Positions 10,048 through 21,665 of a stretch of DNA of 64,000 nt are shown here, one piece after another; positions within the stretch are counted from its first letter, which is position 1; the number at the start of each line of letters is the position of its first letter. This DNA is from Plasmopara viticola. Lineage: Eukaryota; Oomycota; Peronosporomycetes; Peronosporales; Peronosporaceae. The stretch covers positions 724,094 to 788,093 of the forward strand of contig MBPM02000032.1 of the NCBI GenBank assembly GCA_001695595.3, written 5' to 3'. The translations under genes and the position numbers were made by a program. Below the pieces are notes generated by a model. That model was not told the DNA's origin. It made no database searches and saw nothing but the letters and a program-made list of their open reading frames with translations.

Positions 10048-12950
10048 CGAAAACTGTGTGGCAGGCAGTTGTCTTTTCGAAATTTGAACTTCTCTAACTT
10101 TCTCGGCCACACAACCGCTAAGGTCAGGAAACCTTTTCTCTCTGATATGCATCAATTACTTCCCTATTTCGGTGAACCACAAACACCTCCAATTTTGGGC
10201 GATGAGTATGACGAAAAATACCACATGCGCGCTAACGTAGACTCTCCTAGCTATCGACAGCTAGGGATTAAAGGAGCCTTAGGCTAGCAGTGGTGTTGTC
10301 AATTCTTATCACTGCTCGTAATGCAAAAAGGATCTCGACCTAAATTGGCCACGTGAAATGTCTCATACGAAAGAATAGGGGAGGCTATGATTTCCGCGGC
10401 AAAGACTTAGCCTGAATTTCCCTTGTCAATGAGGTCACGAAAAAACAAAGAGCTAGAGGAATGGGCAAGGCTAAAGACAGCAAGCTCAGTATTTATAGGG
10501 TAGGTCCAACGTTTAGAGGGCTGACGGCTTGTGTGACTCGCTCGAAGCCGGGTACCGATGCAAGCCGCCGTCACGTGAGAGGTCTACTCAATCCCTTGAC
10601 AGTACCTCTGACGAGGAAGTGAAAGACCTTTAGATTGATTCTACCAGGTTCATTTAGATCACGGTGTTGAGCTCTGTGCTTATCTACTTTGAGCGCCAGG
10701 CATCTATAAACGGCACTAAGTCTAAAAATACATTCATTGTAGCGCGACCCGACGGTAAATATGCGCGTAAGTTTAAAACGCGTCGCATTCAAATAAAGCA
10801 TTATACTTTAAGCCGTTACAAGCCTATGACCTACACTCGGATTAATAATTCCTTGGAAAAAAATCTGTGAACATTTTTTTAGACGGGACAAGTAAACAAA
10901 GGTTCGTAGAGGCAGTGTCCATGAAGTGGCCTGTGAGTATGAACTTTAGCTTTGATAACGGAAAGGATGCAGACCTGGCCAGCAAAGACTGATCGGCCAT
11001 GCTCTGCTTTTGCTAACATTCACACATTGTTTATAAAATCTATTTGTGTCAACAATGGCCATCCGACTTGAAAAGAGATATCAACTCCCCCTGGTACAAA
11101 CTCTTTGGAGCTTGACGAAGAAGCTTTAAGTCGTAAGGGCTAAGTCTTGAAAAGCCTCGGGCGCAAAAGCTCAGATTGTGCGCGCAACCTTGAGTTTGAA
11201 TATTGTAGCAATCTTTTAAACCGAGGACGAAACTTTGTCATAAGCTGAGGCTCGCTAAGTGATTCAAGAGGACAATATTACTGTTTACTAAGTGGTATAA
11301 GCATAGATTCAGTATATCAGAAGATGAAGTTTAAGACCTCCTCGTGTTTGATAACGTCGAGTGCTGTTTGATGGTCTTTAGCCTAGATACAAGGTATGAT
11401 ACTGAAATGTCATAAACTGGGTTGTTTGCCATCGGCTTCGTTAGTAAGGTATGATGTGGCGAGTCATTGACCCACCTTTTTTTAGAAGGCAGAAGCGCTT
11501 TTGGCGCGCATGGTCAATTTACTGAAAGCTAAAATGACAGAGATAGACACCTATGGTGACGAGGACAAGGGTCTGAGGCGATACTTTGGACTTGGCAAAG
11601 AGAGTGACATGGAGGATACGAAGCAGTACTCTTTTGTTTTGAATTCATTGCCTGTCGCAAACGGAATAGGTGGCTGGGAGTAAATATCTCTACCAAATGC
11701 ACATGCGATGACATTTGAACAACTGGTAAAAGACTTTAAAAGCCAAGAATTGCTACGTAAATTGAGTGACTTTGAAGGGCTTCAGCCGAGACATCAAGGA
11801 GAAGCCTTGCCAATGCACGCAAATTTGCACGTTATATAATGAGCAGCCCTGTGTTTGCTTTATATAGTAAAAGCAAACCTCTGATCACGCAGACGGAGCC
11901 ATTTCGAAACGCCTGTCATGGACAGCATTTGCTATATGTCGTGCGGGATATAATTCGTTGAAGGCTGATGCATTTAAGATGTCGTCTTTTTGATGCGTCG
12001 AAAGGTGCACAAACAAATTTTGCTGAGTGAAGCACTGCGTAGCAATGCTGCACTACTTGACGCCAGATGTCGGTACAATAGTGTCGACACTACAAATCTT
12101 TTCGGCATAGTCGATCTTTTAAGACGGGGACAGTAGCACAAGTTGCCTTTTGAGCAACTCAGGACACACAGAAGGGTCTTAAGTAGACATAATGCACGGA
12201 TTCATTGAACAAAGAGACCGGTAAGGCTCAAACGCGCAAAAAATCTCACTACATCATTATCTGCTTGGGTTATGAGAGATTTGCATTAATAAACTCAAAA
12301 CATGTATGAGCTTAATGGTAGCGCCGAAGTGGTAGTCATCCGATTTATAGAAGATACCAGCTTTTGTTTTTGTCTGCTAAGAATATGCGAAGAAGTTACA
12401 TAGATAGTACTCGAGGTAGATTCTCGATTTAGGAAACTCATCTGATGGGTATTATGTCCGGTAATGTACACCAAATCTGGTCTTTTGAGCTTCTTCATCG
12501 GCGTTACCGTCTCCGATTGGTAAAATCGCGAAGCACGACAGGAGTATCGATTGAAAAAGAAGCGTCAACGTAAGATTCCGTGCAAATCTTGAGAAGGAAG
12601 GAGCTCAGGTGAGCAAAACTTCTCATTCCACGCCAATATTTTGTGGTGAGAAAAGTCTCATAGCAAAAGGCGCATCGTGGACGATTATAATATGCAAGGT
12701 TTCGGCTTTATCCCGTTGCACTGGTCAAATATCGAAATTTACCCCTTGTACGCTGATCAGGTGGTCGTGCATGTAGTTCGCGATATAACACGGCTTGCAA
12801 CGTGAGTCTCATTCTGAAGACTCTTTCAGATCATAGAGAAGTCATTGAGCGCAAATATAGCCGTACATATATCCAGATGAGGGGTTTACAACAAAGCCAC
12901 TAATTTACCGTCGTCGTCTTGCTTTTTTTATTACTGTTGTCATGGATCGA
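10048..12950 (+). repeat. Dispersed repeat family R, copy b (uninterrupted)
   Basis: This is the longest uninterrupted copy of the repeat seen at 1-1225 plus 3301-5340. A short open frame at 11501-11683 includes MTEIDTYGDEDKGLRRYFG. Related acidic peptides occur at the same place in other copies (29109 plus, 42235 plus broken, and about 53400 minus), so a short coding segment was once part of R. No complete protein or transposase motif was recognised. Confidence 0.7.
11501..11683 (+). CDS. Short acidic ORF inside repeat R, function unknown
   Basis: Sixty codons. The reading TEIDTYGDEDKGLRRYFG parallels DIDSDEDEGSKRFFLAKR at 29109 and a TEVDTSGDEDKCLKRCFLG reading on the minus strand near 53400. 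The conservation of the D-x-x-x-DED-x-x-x-(K/R)RxF pattern between distant copies suggests a formerly coding segment. There is no signal peptide or known domain. It may be only a relic of the repeat. Confidence 0.3.
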   Translation: MARMVNLLKAKMTEIDTYGDEDKGLRRYFGLGKESDMEDTKQYSFVLNSLPVANGIGGWE

Positions 12951-13233
12951 CTTAGTAGCGTCTTACGTTTGCCAACACTGTATAGAATTTTTGGCAATCT
13001 GCTTCTTTTTTAACCATTTTAAAGCATGACACAATGTTCAATAGAATTTCAAGGAGTTTCCCGGATTGCTGTGGCAGCACGATCAATTTTTTGAAAAACC
13101 CCCAAAGAATCCGATTTTTCAGGGTGATACACCGTGACATACCTTTCTTCGGATCAGAAATAAGATAAATCACTAGTACTGCATAACTGTATTGATATCG
13201 TGGTAGATCGAATCCTACGCACTCAATATAGTT
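12951..13233. other. Spacer left of TIR element A
   Basis: AT-rich sequence with an open minus-strand frame (12952-13356) that runs into the TIR and shows no recognisable domain. Not called as a gene. Confidence 0.5.
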
Positions 13234-14301
13234 AGGAAATGATACCGGGCAGGCACTTTTCGCTAACGGGCAGGCACTGATGTTTATATGAATTAAATTG
13301 ACTAGCATTTCTTCTCTGTGATTGGCTGGAGGGTTAATTCTCAGTCGTGATATCAATTCTCATATGCTACACCAATCTCAGATGCAACTTATCCCGAATC
13401 TACTTTTTGACGTTAAAACCGCGAATTTCCACGCAACTTTGACGTATTCTTCCGCAGTAACATCATCTTGAACACCCTGTAAGCTCTTGGCAAGCTCAAT
13501 TACATCAACATATAGAGTTGAAGCGACGGGCAACTCAGGTGCAGGAAGTAGAGAAGCAGCTGGCAAACGCATTGTCTGCCAAATCCTTATTAAGTCCGGC
13601 AGCTCGACAGCGACAGACGCACTGGCAACAACAACTTGCTCTGAAAAAGAGATTGCTGTTGCGACAAGTTGATGACGAATGTCGACGGGCAAGCGAAGCA
13701 TTGCAAGCGGCGTCTGCGCTCAAAGGTGACAAAGAGGCAGCCCAGCGAGAGCTTCATAGTGTCAAGATGGAGCTATGTTCTCATATAATTCGTGGCCGTC
13801 AGGTCTTGAAGAAAAATAGACACCAGTTGGTGATTTGAATGTGCGTGAGACTATGTTAGCGCTTAAAGAAGAGTTTAAAACAAGAACTCAAGCACTGCAA
13901 GCATGCTGGAAAGAACACGATTTATCGGTGGATTCCAAGCTTGAGCACTTGGCATCATAACTACGCTCTAGTCAAGGCAAGTTGGAAGTGTTGCAACGTT
14001 CCTCTGTTCATGCCAAAGATGTAAATCAATCTTTGGAAAAGTCTTGGTCTATCCGGTACGAACAGCTGCGTTTGGAGAGCGATAATGAGCGGAGATCGCT
14101 TGAAAAGGAAATTCGTTATTTCTAAAGAAAGCAGCCGAAGCACAAAGAACGCATCTGGCGAATTACAGACATTAAAGCGGAGCCAAAAGAAGTTATCACG
14201 ACTGAGAATTGACCCTCCAGCCAATCACAGATAAGAAATGCCAATCAAATTAATTCAGTGCCTGCCCGTTAGCGAAAAGTGCCTGCCCGGTATCATTTCC
14301 C
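13234..14301. mobile_element. TIR element A (MITE-like, carrying a gene fragment)
   Basis: The ends are inverted repeats of roughly 110 bp. The left arm at 13234-13350 starts GGAAATGATACCGGGCAGG and the right arm at about 14187-14301 ends CCTGCCCGGTATCATTTCCC. Each arm contains the GGGCAGGCACT motif twice. The same ends bound element B at 24879-25508, and the first 220 bp inside the left end are also shared. No transposase is present, so the element is non-autonomous. A target duplication is not clear here but is perfect in element B. Confidence 0.85.
13518..14190 (+). pseudogene. Captured coiled-coil protein gene fragment
   Basis: The frame 13518-13838 encodes a charged, heptad-rich peptide (EVEKQLANALSAKS, DDECRRASEALQAASALKGDKE). 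The same kind of sequence continues after a frameshift as ETMLALKEEFKTRTQALQACW and, past one stop, SWSIRYEQLRLESDNERRSLE. It ends where the right TIR begins. Its pattern is that of a long coiled-coil protein, such as a centrosomal, ciliary or motor-associated one, but I cannot name the parent. Frameshifts and two stops make it non-functional. The position inside TIR element A suggests Pack-type capture. Confidence 0.7.
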
Positions 14302-14603
14302 TATATTTATTGATAGTTACGACAATATTTTATTTTTGCTTAGATTATAGGAAAAAGAGTGACAGTTTAAAGTACTATTTCATGATTGCCTTACGCTTTT
14401 ACTACAGCCAAGAAATAGTTAAATGGAAGGACCACTCAATTTTCGGAATTGGGCGCTCACTCAATTAAAACAGAGCCCCCAAATTATCAATTTTGGCCCC
14501 TGTTTGGCTAAATTGAGTTACGAAGTTGGAATTGAGAACCTCCATCTGTAAAATGTGTAACTCACTTATGATGTCATTTGTAGTCGGCATGGAAGCGGAA
14601 TAG
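14302..14603. other. Spacer with nothing firm
   Basis: AT-rich sequence between TIR element A and the SEC31 remnant. A weak inverted repeat around TCAATT and AATTGA motifs at 14430-14520 is the only structure seen. Confidence 0.4.
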
Positions 14604-16080
14604 ATGTTTTTATCAGCACACCAAGGAAAAGATGAGTCCATTACTACGCCCGCTTTTACGCTGTCAGATGTATTTGCTTTAGCTGCTGCGTATCCTTCTG
14701 TGTTGGACAACGATAAAAGCCAGCGACTGGACGCTGCTCCTTCACCTATTCACAATGGTAGATATGAGAGCGCATGGATGCAGCAACTCTTAGTTGAATG
14801 TTTTGAAAAGGCTGTCAACCGCTGCCTCGCTTACAACCAGCTTGCGGACGCCTTGGTGCTTGCTTTGTTTGGTGGTCAGGAGCTTTGGAAACAGACTGAG
14901 CGCGCCTTTTCTGCCCAATAGCATCGCCCCGTAATTCAACCACCCATAAAAATGAGCTTAATGAGCGTGTGGAGGTATCTCATTTTACTAAATGGTGAGA
15001 GTCCCTGGTATTTTTGAATACATATGCAAATGGTGAAAAGTTTTCGACACTTTGTGACACGTTAGCAACCCAACTGGGGGCGGCTGACGACTTGCACTCT
15101 GCAACATTGTGGTTTTGTGGCCGCGACAGCTAAAGAAGCAGTAAATGTATAGTGTAAAGAAAGGTTACTAAAGGCACGCATGCATGGCCACACATTTGCT
15201 CTAATTCGACTTGTTGATAGGATGTTTGTATCTTCGATGGCTGCTGACCAGTCTGACTAATCTATGGGCCCGAGTTAGCTCTGCGTCTTGCTGGGCATGC
15301 TCCTCTGGTATGCTGCCAGCTCATATTTGGTCGGACTCGGCAGCAGAACTCACATATTTGTCTGTTGTTTTGATCCTGTTAGATGGCATCGAAGGCCATT
15401 TCGACATTGCTGCCATGTTCACACGATTCCAAGAACTGAGTTGTCCGATTGCAAAAGAGCGATTTCACAACACTTATCGTACGCAGTCGCCTCCATTCAC
15501 GCTTGGCGTGATCTAGGTGCAAAGGCCGGCGCAGCTTCAACAGCATGGATTCACGCGCAAACTTTGCAAAATTAAGATATATGTGTAAAAGAAACAAGGG
15601 TACACTATATGAAGTTATTGCTTCTAATTGCAGCATTCCAGCCACATTTTCGTTTTATTAACTCACCGCAATCAGAGACCAAGAGAGATCATTAAAGGGG
15701 TTAGAGTGAGTGCCTAAACCCGAAAAGTGTGCACCTGGTCGCGATTGCCTAAATTGTTTTTGGTCACTATGGCCATCACCCCTTCTTCTATGGGTCTCTC
15801 ACTTCCAAGATATGCAAAACATAAAGCTGCAAGTTCTATCCCGGTTGTGTTGGTTTCTGCCAAATATTACTATCCACCAGCAAATGAAATCATGCCTGCC
15901 TGCTGCTGTTTCTTGCAGAAGTACAGAAGCGCTCGATTGTCAAAAAACTTTAGTGCAAATGCTTTCAGCCTTTTGCTTGGCCATTTGCCGCGCCTCCCGT
16001 CATTCCGCCTTCTACCATAGGATTAGAGTCTTTTACACCCAAGACCGCGCTTGGCATGAACTAATTATCATACTTCCTCC
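14604..16080 (+). pseudogene. SEC31 (COPII outer coat) pseudogene fragment
   Basis: SEC31 forms the outer cage of COPII vesicles at the ER. The reading from 14604 includes FEKAVNRCLAYNQLADALVLA followed by LFGGQELWKQTERAFSAQ, which matches the SEC31 alpha-solenoid (usual form: EAAVDLCLxxxRMADAIxLAxxGGxELxxxTQ). Further pieces in shifting frames read NGEKFSTLCDTLATQLGAADD (about 15020-15085), LHSATL, AKEAVNV and DGIEGHFDIAA. A proline-rich region at 15770-16010 with PPAN could belong to the SEC31 C-terminus. Stops and frameshifts occur about every 100-300 bases, and the N-terminal WD40 half is absent. It is dead, and probably came with the transposon traffic that also brought the neighbouring coiled-coil fragment. 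Confidence 0.75.
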
Positions 16081-16104
16081 CTATTAAAATCATAATAATC
16101 CACT

Positions 16105-16410
16105 CTATCATCAAGTTATTAATTGTTTCAGTCTCACAACGCTAAAACTGCGACAATTTAAGCTCGTTTGCTGATGGATCGCCAAGCTCTATTTACATTC
16201 GGTCGTTGCTGTGTCAATATTAAGCTTTATCCGTTTGCGTTGTAGTAGCTCTCGATGACATTTTCGCATACCTCATCCATACTTTGAGCTCCAGCTTTTC
16301 AAGAAAATAGTATGGGTTTCCGGCAAGCATTAAATGTCCGAGAGGAAGTTTCGGCGCTCTAAGTCTATCCAGCCAGACCTTTTTAATTGAATCGAAGATG
16401 TGTCGCCAGC
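16105..16410 (-). pseudogene. Orphan last-LWY-module effector fragment
   Basis: On the minus strand the peptide KKVWLDRLRAPKLPLGHLML, then NPYYFLEKLELKVWMRYAKM, matches the last LWY module of the effector family (compare VWLRERVTP..AFKYLMLDE..LL.NPELLSWMRY in E5). It then stops at 16220. The 3' flank at 16105-16190 (CAGTCTCACAACGCTAAAAC) is the usual effector 3' flank. Everything upstream of the module is missing, and the fragment abuts a Gypsy RNase H fragment. Confidence 0.75.
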
Positions 16411-16419
16411 CCTGCGGAT

Positions 16420-16725
16420 TTCTCTGAATGTTTTGCCGCAATTATAAGTGGACCTAGCCATTCTTTGGGATCTGTGAGAGGTCATCACTGCAGTATGCAG
16501 TACCACGTGATATGTGTAGATCAAGACCCACTCATCACAGAGAGGGTAAACTCAGAACTTGACAAGAGCTTTTTATCGTAAGTAGCCTCTTGTTGTAAAC
16601 CTGGAAAATTCGTTAGAGTAGTTGTTTCGATCGATATCAGATCACTCTATCACAGCCATTGCTATCGTGTTGCATGAGTGCACAACCATTCACAAACCGA
16701 TTTTCGTCGCAAACAATGTGAGATG
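16420..16725 (-). pseudogene. Ty3/Gypsy RNase H fragment
   Basis: Minus-strand readings in several frames give VNGCALMQHDSNG (usual Gypsy form FAIGCALMQxDxxG), then VYNKRLLTIKSS and LHTAVMTSHRSQRMARST. These are the Gypsy RNase H domain in order. The same domain occurs on the plus strand at about 49510-49760. Stops break it. It is oriented opposite to the Gypsy remnant that starts just to the right. Confidence 0.75.
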
Positions 16726-16729
16726 GAAT

Positions 16730-19700
16730 GGAATCGTCCGGGAGCGCAAGCACAGGGGCTTCGCGCAATTTTTTCTTGGTGTACTCAGGCGCATTCTGTT
16801 GTTGTTGATTCTACTTTCACTTTGACTAAATGCGATTTCAAACGAAGATCGGCTGGGAACAGCGTCTAATCAGTGTTTAAGGTTCGAACACACTGCAGTG
16901 CCAAGTTATAAAAGAAGAACAAGTACTGTGGGTATTTAACATCATTGCGGATCCCTCTTGCGCTTTCCTGAAGAGCGATGGTTCCACGCGATCAAGGAGT
17001 GAGCCAGGCGATGTAAAGCGCGCTTTGAGTTAAGTCAATAAGCCTTAACCAAAGTTAAGAGAAGTCTGCGTGCGAAAGTGCCTAACTCTTTTTTCGTGAT
17101 CCGTCAAGCGATTTTAGATAAAGTGCGAATTGTACCCCTGGACAAAATACGCCTGTATCCTTCGCTTCAATGACGGAAGAGAGAGCGGTATATCGATACA
17201 CTGGCAAATGATACTTTGGGGAAGCCACACGATGTAAATAACTTAAACTGTAAGATCTTCTGTCCATGCTGTCAAGAATCCTCTACCAAAAAAAGGTAAG
17301 CGAGAAAAAGTTTCTCTGTGATTTTAGAACTTGTGAGACTTCAAAGTGTGTCTGATTGGTGCTGAGGCTGATCATGAAGAGGTCAACGCGTCCACGAATG
17401 TAGACTCTGGTGAGTTGGAAGAGAAGAAGCGAATTAAGAAGTAGGCTTAAGATTGAGAAACGCTCAAGAAAAGCCAGTGTGCAAGCTAGCCCTGCAAGGA
17501 TAATCTTCATAAATGGTGCTGAAAGAACTGCCACCAGATCGTTGAGCCCATCACGAAATCGACTTAACTTTTTAAACGAAGTACGGAAGGCTGGAAATGT
17601 GCAGCTAGTAAGTCTTCGCACTGTAGCTCGACTTCCTGCGTGAAGAAAACAAAAAAAAATGCTTTCAATTAACTGATCGATGCCACCACCCTTGCTTTAT
17701 TACCACTTCCTCGCAAAGTACAATTATTGACAGAATGATAAACAGCTTGTTTTCAGCACTCTAGGATTATCAGATAAATTTTATCAAATTCGTATGCGAG
17801 ACAAAGACGTTCCTCGAAGGCAGTGAGCACACTAAATGAAATGCAATGGGAATGACTTGTAATGCCACAGGGACTGAAAAATGCGCCCGCATTTCTCATA
17901 GTCAACATTCTCATCTCATGCGAGATTTCTCTCCAAGCTTTTTTTACGAAATTTTCGTCCATAGCAAGGCTGAGCACAACCAAACGGACTTAGAGATATA
18001 TTTCAAGCATCTTCAAAAGCACTTTGAAGTGATGCGAGAGCATCGGCTCTACAAAAAAAGTGAAGGATCAGATCGTTTGCGCGCTGGAAGTTCCACTTGT
18101 TGGTTGCTTCGATAGGAATAATTGAGTCCGAGTTGATTCAAAAGAAGACCAAGACGAGCGATGATCGGCCCACACTTCTGATTGTGAAGCAACTACGGAC
18201 ACGATTAGATCTAGCCAATCAACTCCACAAGTACGCACGGTTCTATGCTGAATGGTTTAGCCAATGACCTGCCCGCTCGAGACGGCATCCCAAGCATATA
18301 ATCATACTTGTCATCGAGGTCAAAAAGGATGAAGTCATCGTCTCCTCGGAATTCAGTTGAAGAGCCACGACATGCTCTACTTGTTCTTAGCACAACCATC
18401 AGCGATTTCAGCAGCCATCTTGCCCATATCGCTCTCTGCAAAAGTAAATATCGTATTTTTCTGGTGAAGGTGTATTCACGCATTAGTGTCGAACAGCGCA
18501 CGCAAAAAGAACTCTTAGGCGTAGAGAAGAAATAAATGGCAACGATCAGTCGGGGCGGGCTTACCTACTGGCCAAAAAAAAAGTTTTGCGATGACAGTGA
18601 CATCCCAGCGCTTGAAAAAAAGCCCGCAAAGACAAAGATGGAGAGCGGTGTCGGCCCGGGTTAATTTTGCTGCAAAGCAAGATTAATCTTCGGTAGCCAA
18701 TATTAAGCGAGAGCGCTGCGAAGACGATTGTATGTCGATCTACATATGTTCATCTTTCGCTTTGTGGCCCGTCATGCCACAGCCGGGGACACTACACGTT
18801 AGCATTGGCACCACCTTATACAACGTCGCCACTTCGATAGCTTCTTCGACCGGTTTGCTCAAGATGCGAGACAAAGAGTACCGGGCACGTTAAGCGTAGT
18901 TGTGCAGGTCTAATTGGCATTGGCGCAGATCCAAAATCTCAGCGTGAACTCATAATTGCACTTTGGAGGCTAAGACGCTTGCTTGAGATCATAATCAAAG
19001 TGACCTTATGTTGAAGAGCAGCCTGCATCATTCATTCGCTTCTACCAGACTCAGTTCAATTCAGCTATCGAAAAGGCGAAGAGCTGTGTGGAACTGACTT
19101 TAAGGGAGTGTAAATTAAATGAAACACACAGAGATGTGAGAACCGATACCTGAATTCTATTATGACGAGTCTCGAGCCTTTGCTTCGAGACGAGGGATGA
19201 TTTGAAAGAAGAGAAGGCATTCTGGGTAGATTTTTAACTAATAAGAAAATGCAGTCATGCTTCCTGCTGCTGCTCCTGAGTGCATTCAATGGGCTTCTGG
19301 ATCTTTTACTTGTAAGTCCTTGCTTTCACTTACTAAACCTACGATTCTGAGTACTCCCCAGAGACTTTAAGTTTAAAATCTGTTTTTTCGTAATGTGATT
19401 GGCCCCGTCCCTCACATAAACCTGACTGTCGCGTCGGCCGTGTCATCGGTCCAGTCTCACAGAGCAAGATCCATCAATCTGATAACTCCGTTTACGGAGT
19501 AATCACTCCGTAAGACGCCAACTGTGTGTACTGGAACGATTATGACATCATGTGATGACGTTGCGGGTATTGGCGGTATCACCAGTATTCGATCGGTCAT
19601 ATTAACCTGTGAGAAGATGTGTACCACATTTAATGTCCCATTACATTGTTTTTCCCTGGTTAAAGTTCCTGGAATGATAGACGCGCCACCACGGTGAAGT

Positions 19701-19808
19701 ATGAGGTCTTTCTAGCCCGAGCGGGTATCTGGCGAACTAACGTCGGAGAATTGCACTTTTCGAAACAACAACGCCTATTACATACTTTTCGGTCTCACCA
19801 AGTGCGCG
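16730..19808 (+). mobile_element. Ty3/Gypsy retrotransposon remnant, copy 1
   Basis: It matches 33711-36760 nearly end to end. The clearest coding block is reverse transcriptase at about 17760-18060, with readings FYQIRMRDKDV, then MRDFSPSF, EIFVHSKAEHNQTDLEIYF and HFEVMREHRLY (usual FDDIFVHS). The frame is broken in many places. The right part (19060-19800) contains the segment that is present inverted at the left of copies 2 and 3. The 19380-19800 section may be the LTR. No direct left LTR was found. Confidence 0.75.
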
Positions 19809-20097
19809 GGGGATAAATGCTCGCGCGCTTCGGGCAGGTGCTCTCGGTCATCTGCAAGTCTCTAACGAGTCTCACCCTCGACGCGACGGTCTCCAGCACC
19901 GGGCGCCACCTGGGCTCTTACCAAGTCAGAGATAAACAAATAATGGAAGACCCTCACGACCTTGGTGCTGGCTGCACTGCCCGCCGAACGAGACCCGACG
20001 TATGCGGACACCACTCTGTGCCGTGGACTAGCCAGACTGAGCCTAGCACGTGCATAACTTGGCAACGCGATAACGTAATACAATACAATACAATACC
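19809..20097 (-). mobile_element. Short retroposon family S, copy 1 (5'-truncated)
   Basis: It is nearly identical to 37059-37385, 45177-45492 and 47203-47528, which are in the opposite orientation. The right end is a pentanucleotide tail (ATACA repeats, 20081-20097). This copy lacks the first 35 or so bases of the other three. The paralogous site near 36757 in unit 2 lacks the insert and reads GGTCTCACAACGTGTGACG. Open frames through it are incidental. Confidence 0.85.
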
Positions 20098-20547
20098 ACG
20101 TGTGACGTACAGAAATTGAGATCCTTGATTGATGGCAAAAAGTTTTCTGTACCCATTGCATGATGGAAGGCATATACTCACGGCAGCAGCTGAAGGCATA
20201 TGATGATGATTTGGACAATGTTCAAAATTAGATCTTCGCGGCCGAAAAACCTACTTGTGAAAGCGAATTGTGATCTAGCTACATAGAAGAGAAGGCTACA
20301 AATGAAAAAAATAAGGCTAATTAGTTGACTTCTTTAGGTAAATGTATCGATTAATATAAATCAACAGATTACGGTGCTATGTCAATAGAACAAGTACCTC
20401 CATAATAAGATCACCCACACCCGCGCTTGGCATTGCCTAAATGACTTACATATCCTAATCCCTGTCATACGTCATGTTTCACAACAATACCGATTTAATC
20501 GGTCTTTAAATGCAAGAACTCCACACAATAGCCAATAGAGGCAACTT
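20098..20547. other. Unit 1 flank, 3' of E2
   Basis: It is colinear with 36758-37560 of unit 2, apart from the family S insertion there. Positions 20382-20393 are the empty counterpart of that insertion site. No gene is seen. Confidence 0.6.
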
Positions 20548-21612
20548 CTAAGCTTGTGTGGCTACCAATTCCTTTGCCAAATACTCCGCTAAATTTTCCG
20601 CCAACTCCTATCCATCCCTAGGTCGTCGCCGTTTTGACAACTTTTATAATCCTGCCTGCGGCAAAAAAGCTATCAATGACCTCGTTGAGCGTCATGCCCG
20701 TCCCTGTCTGCTTTCGATACATTTCCGCATACCTCATCCATGACACGAGCTCTGGGTTATTAAGAAGACCATTCGGGGTTTCGTCAAGCATTGAATATAT
20801 AAAAGCAAGCTCTGGCGTCACGTGTTCACGCAACCAGACCTGTTTTAATTGGAGTTGAAGGGCTTTCGCCAGCACTACTGTTTTTTCTGATCGCTTTAAA
20901 GCAAAAAGTAGCGATGGCAGACTCGCATTATTGAAAATGTAAAGCAGTTGCTCTAACTTCATTATTGATCTACCAGGTTTGTACAAGCTCAAATAGATGC
21001 TCCAGATATCATACGCATGGCCGAGAAGCAAGACCGGGTGGCTCGGGTCCCACTGTAAAATGTTGTAGAGTTGGGAGGAAGTAAATCTTTGGGTGCTTCA
21101 TATCGATTTCTGCTCAATCTGCAGTTTCGCGCCAATCGTTTGAAATGACGGGTCTGCGTCTCTTTTTGCCTGTTTTAGCATCATGACCAAACCATATTAA
21201 TCAAGTTGGTCCTGCAACTTTTGATGATCGACACTTTTTTCGTGGGATGCACACCAAATTGTAGCTGTCCACGTACTTGACCCACAGACGGAACCAAGAA
21301 TTCGACAAAATGTCCTCGTCGACCTCATCGAGGTTAAGCTTGGTGTAAATTGAGTAAGGATGCACATTTTTTACCCACCACCACACACCGCATGCGTACT
21401 CTTGGCCAATAAGGTGGCATATCTATTCCCCCAGCCGACTTCTTTGATAACAAAAACCCTCTCTTCGGCTTCTGCATACGGCGGTTCTGAGACGAGGGTA
21501 TCAGGTCGATCTTTGGGGGTACAGGGAACGCTGTCGCATTCGCAGAAGCATCGACCTTTGCAATAAGAAAGATAACAGGTAGAAGTGCTAAAGCAATCAC
21601 GTGAAGACGCAT
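20548..21612 (-). pseudogene. E2: effector pseudogene, unit 1 counterpart of E5
   Basis: The start at 21612 and the signal peptide (MRLHVIALALLPVIFLIAKV) are the same as in E5. A frameshift soon after residue 35 destroys the RPGTL/dEER reading, and the segment between VW and the first WW of module 1 is deleted. Part of module 1 survives at 21201-21386 and the last two modules at 20618-21031 (W pair around LREHVTPELAF and SWMRYAEMYRKQTG). A TAG at about 20618 replaces a codon of the conserved TATT-x-DGKKL segment. The original stop would be at 20548. No product is expected beyond the leader. Confidence 0.85.
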
Positions 21613-21621
21613 TCTGTCAAC

Positions 21622-21665
21622 TTGCTGGCCAAATGAAGAATGAAAGGATAATGCAAGTGGATTGC
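21622..21665 (-). promoter_or_regulatory. Core promoter block of E2
   Basis: On the minus strand it reads TTTCATTCTTCATTTGGCCA, then GCAAG, 15-35 bases before the ATG. It is identical to the block of E5 and retained although the gene is dead. Confidence 0.55.

Noticed and set aside
19817..20218. Overlapping open frames of about 100-118 codons on both strands, repeated at 37026, 45169 and 47155
   Set aside because: They are carried by the short retroposon S, whose high GC content leaves several frames open. The same DNA is open on both strands and there is no conserved domain.
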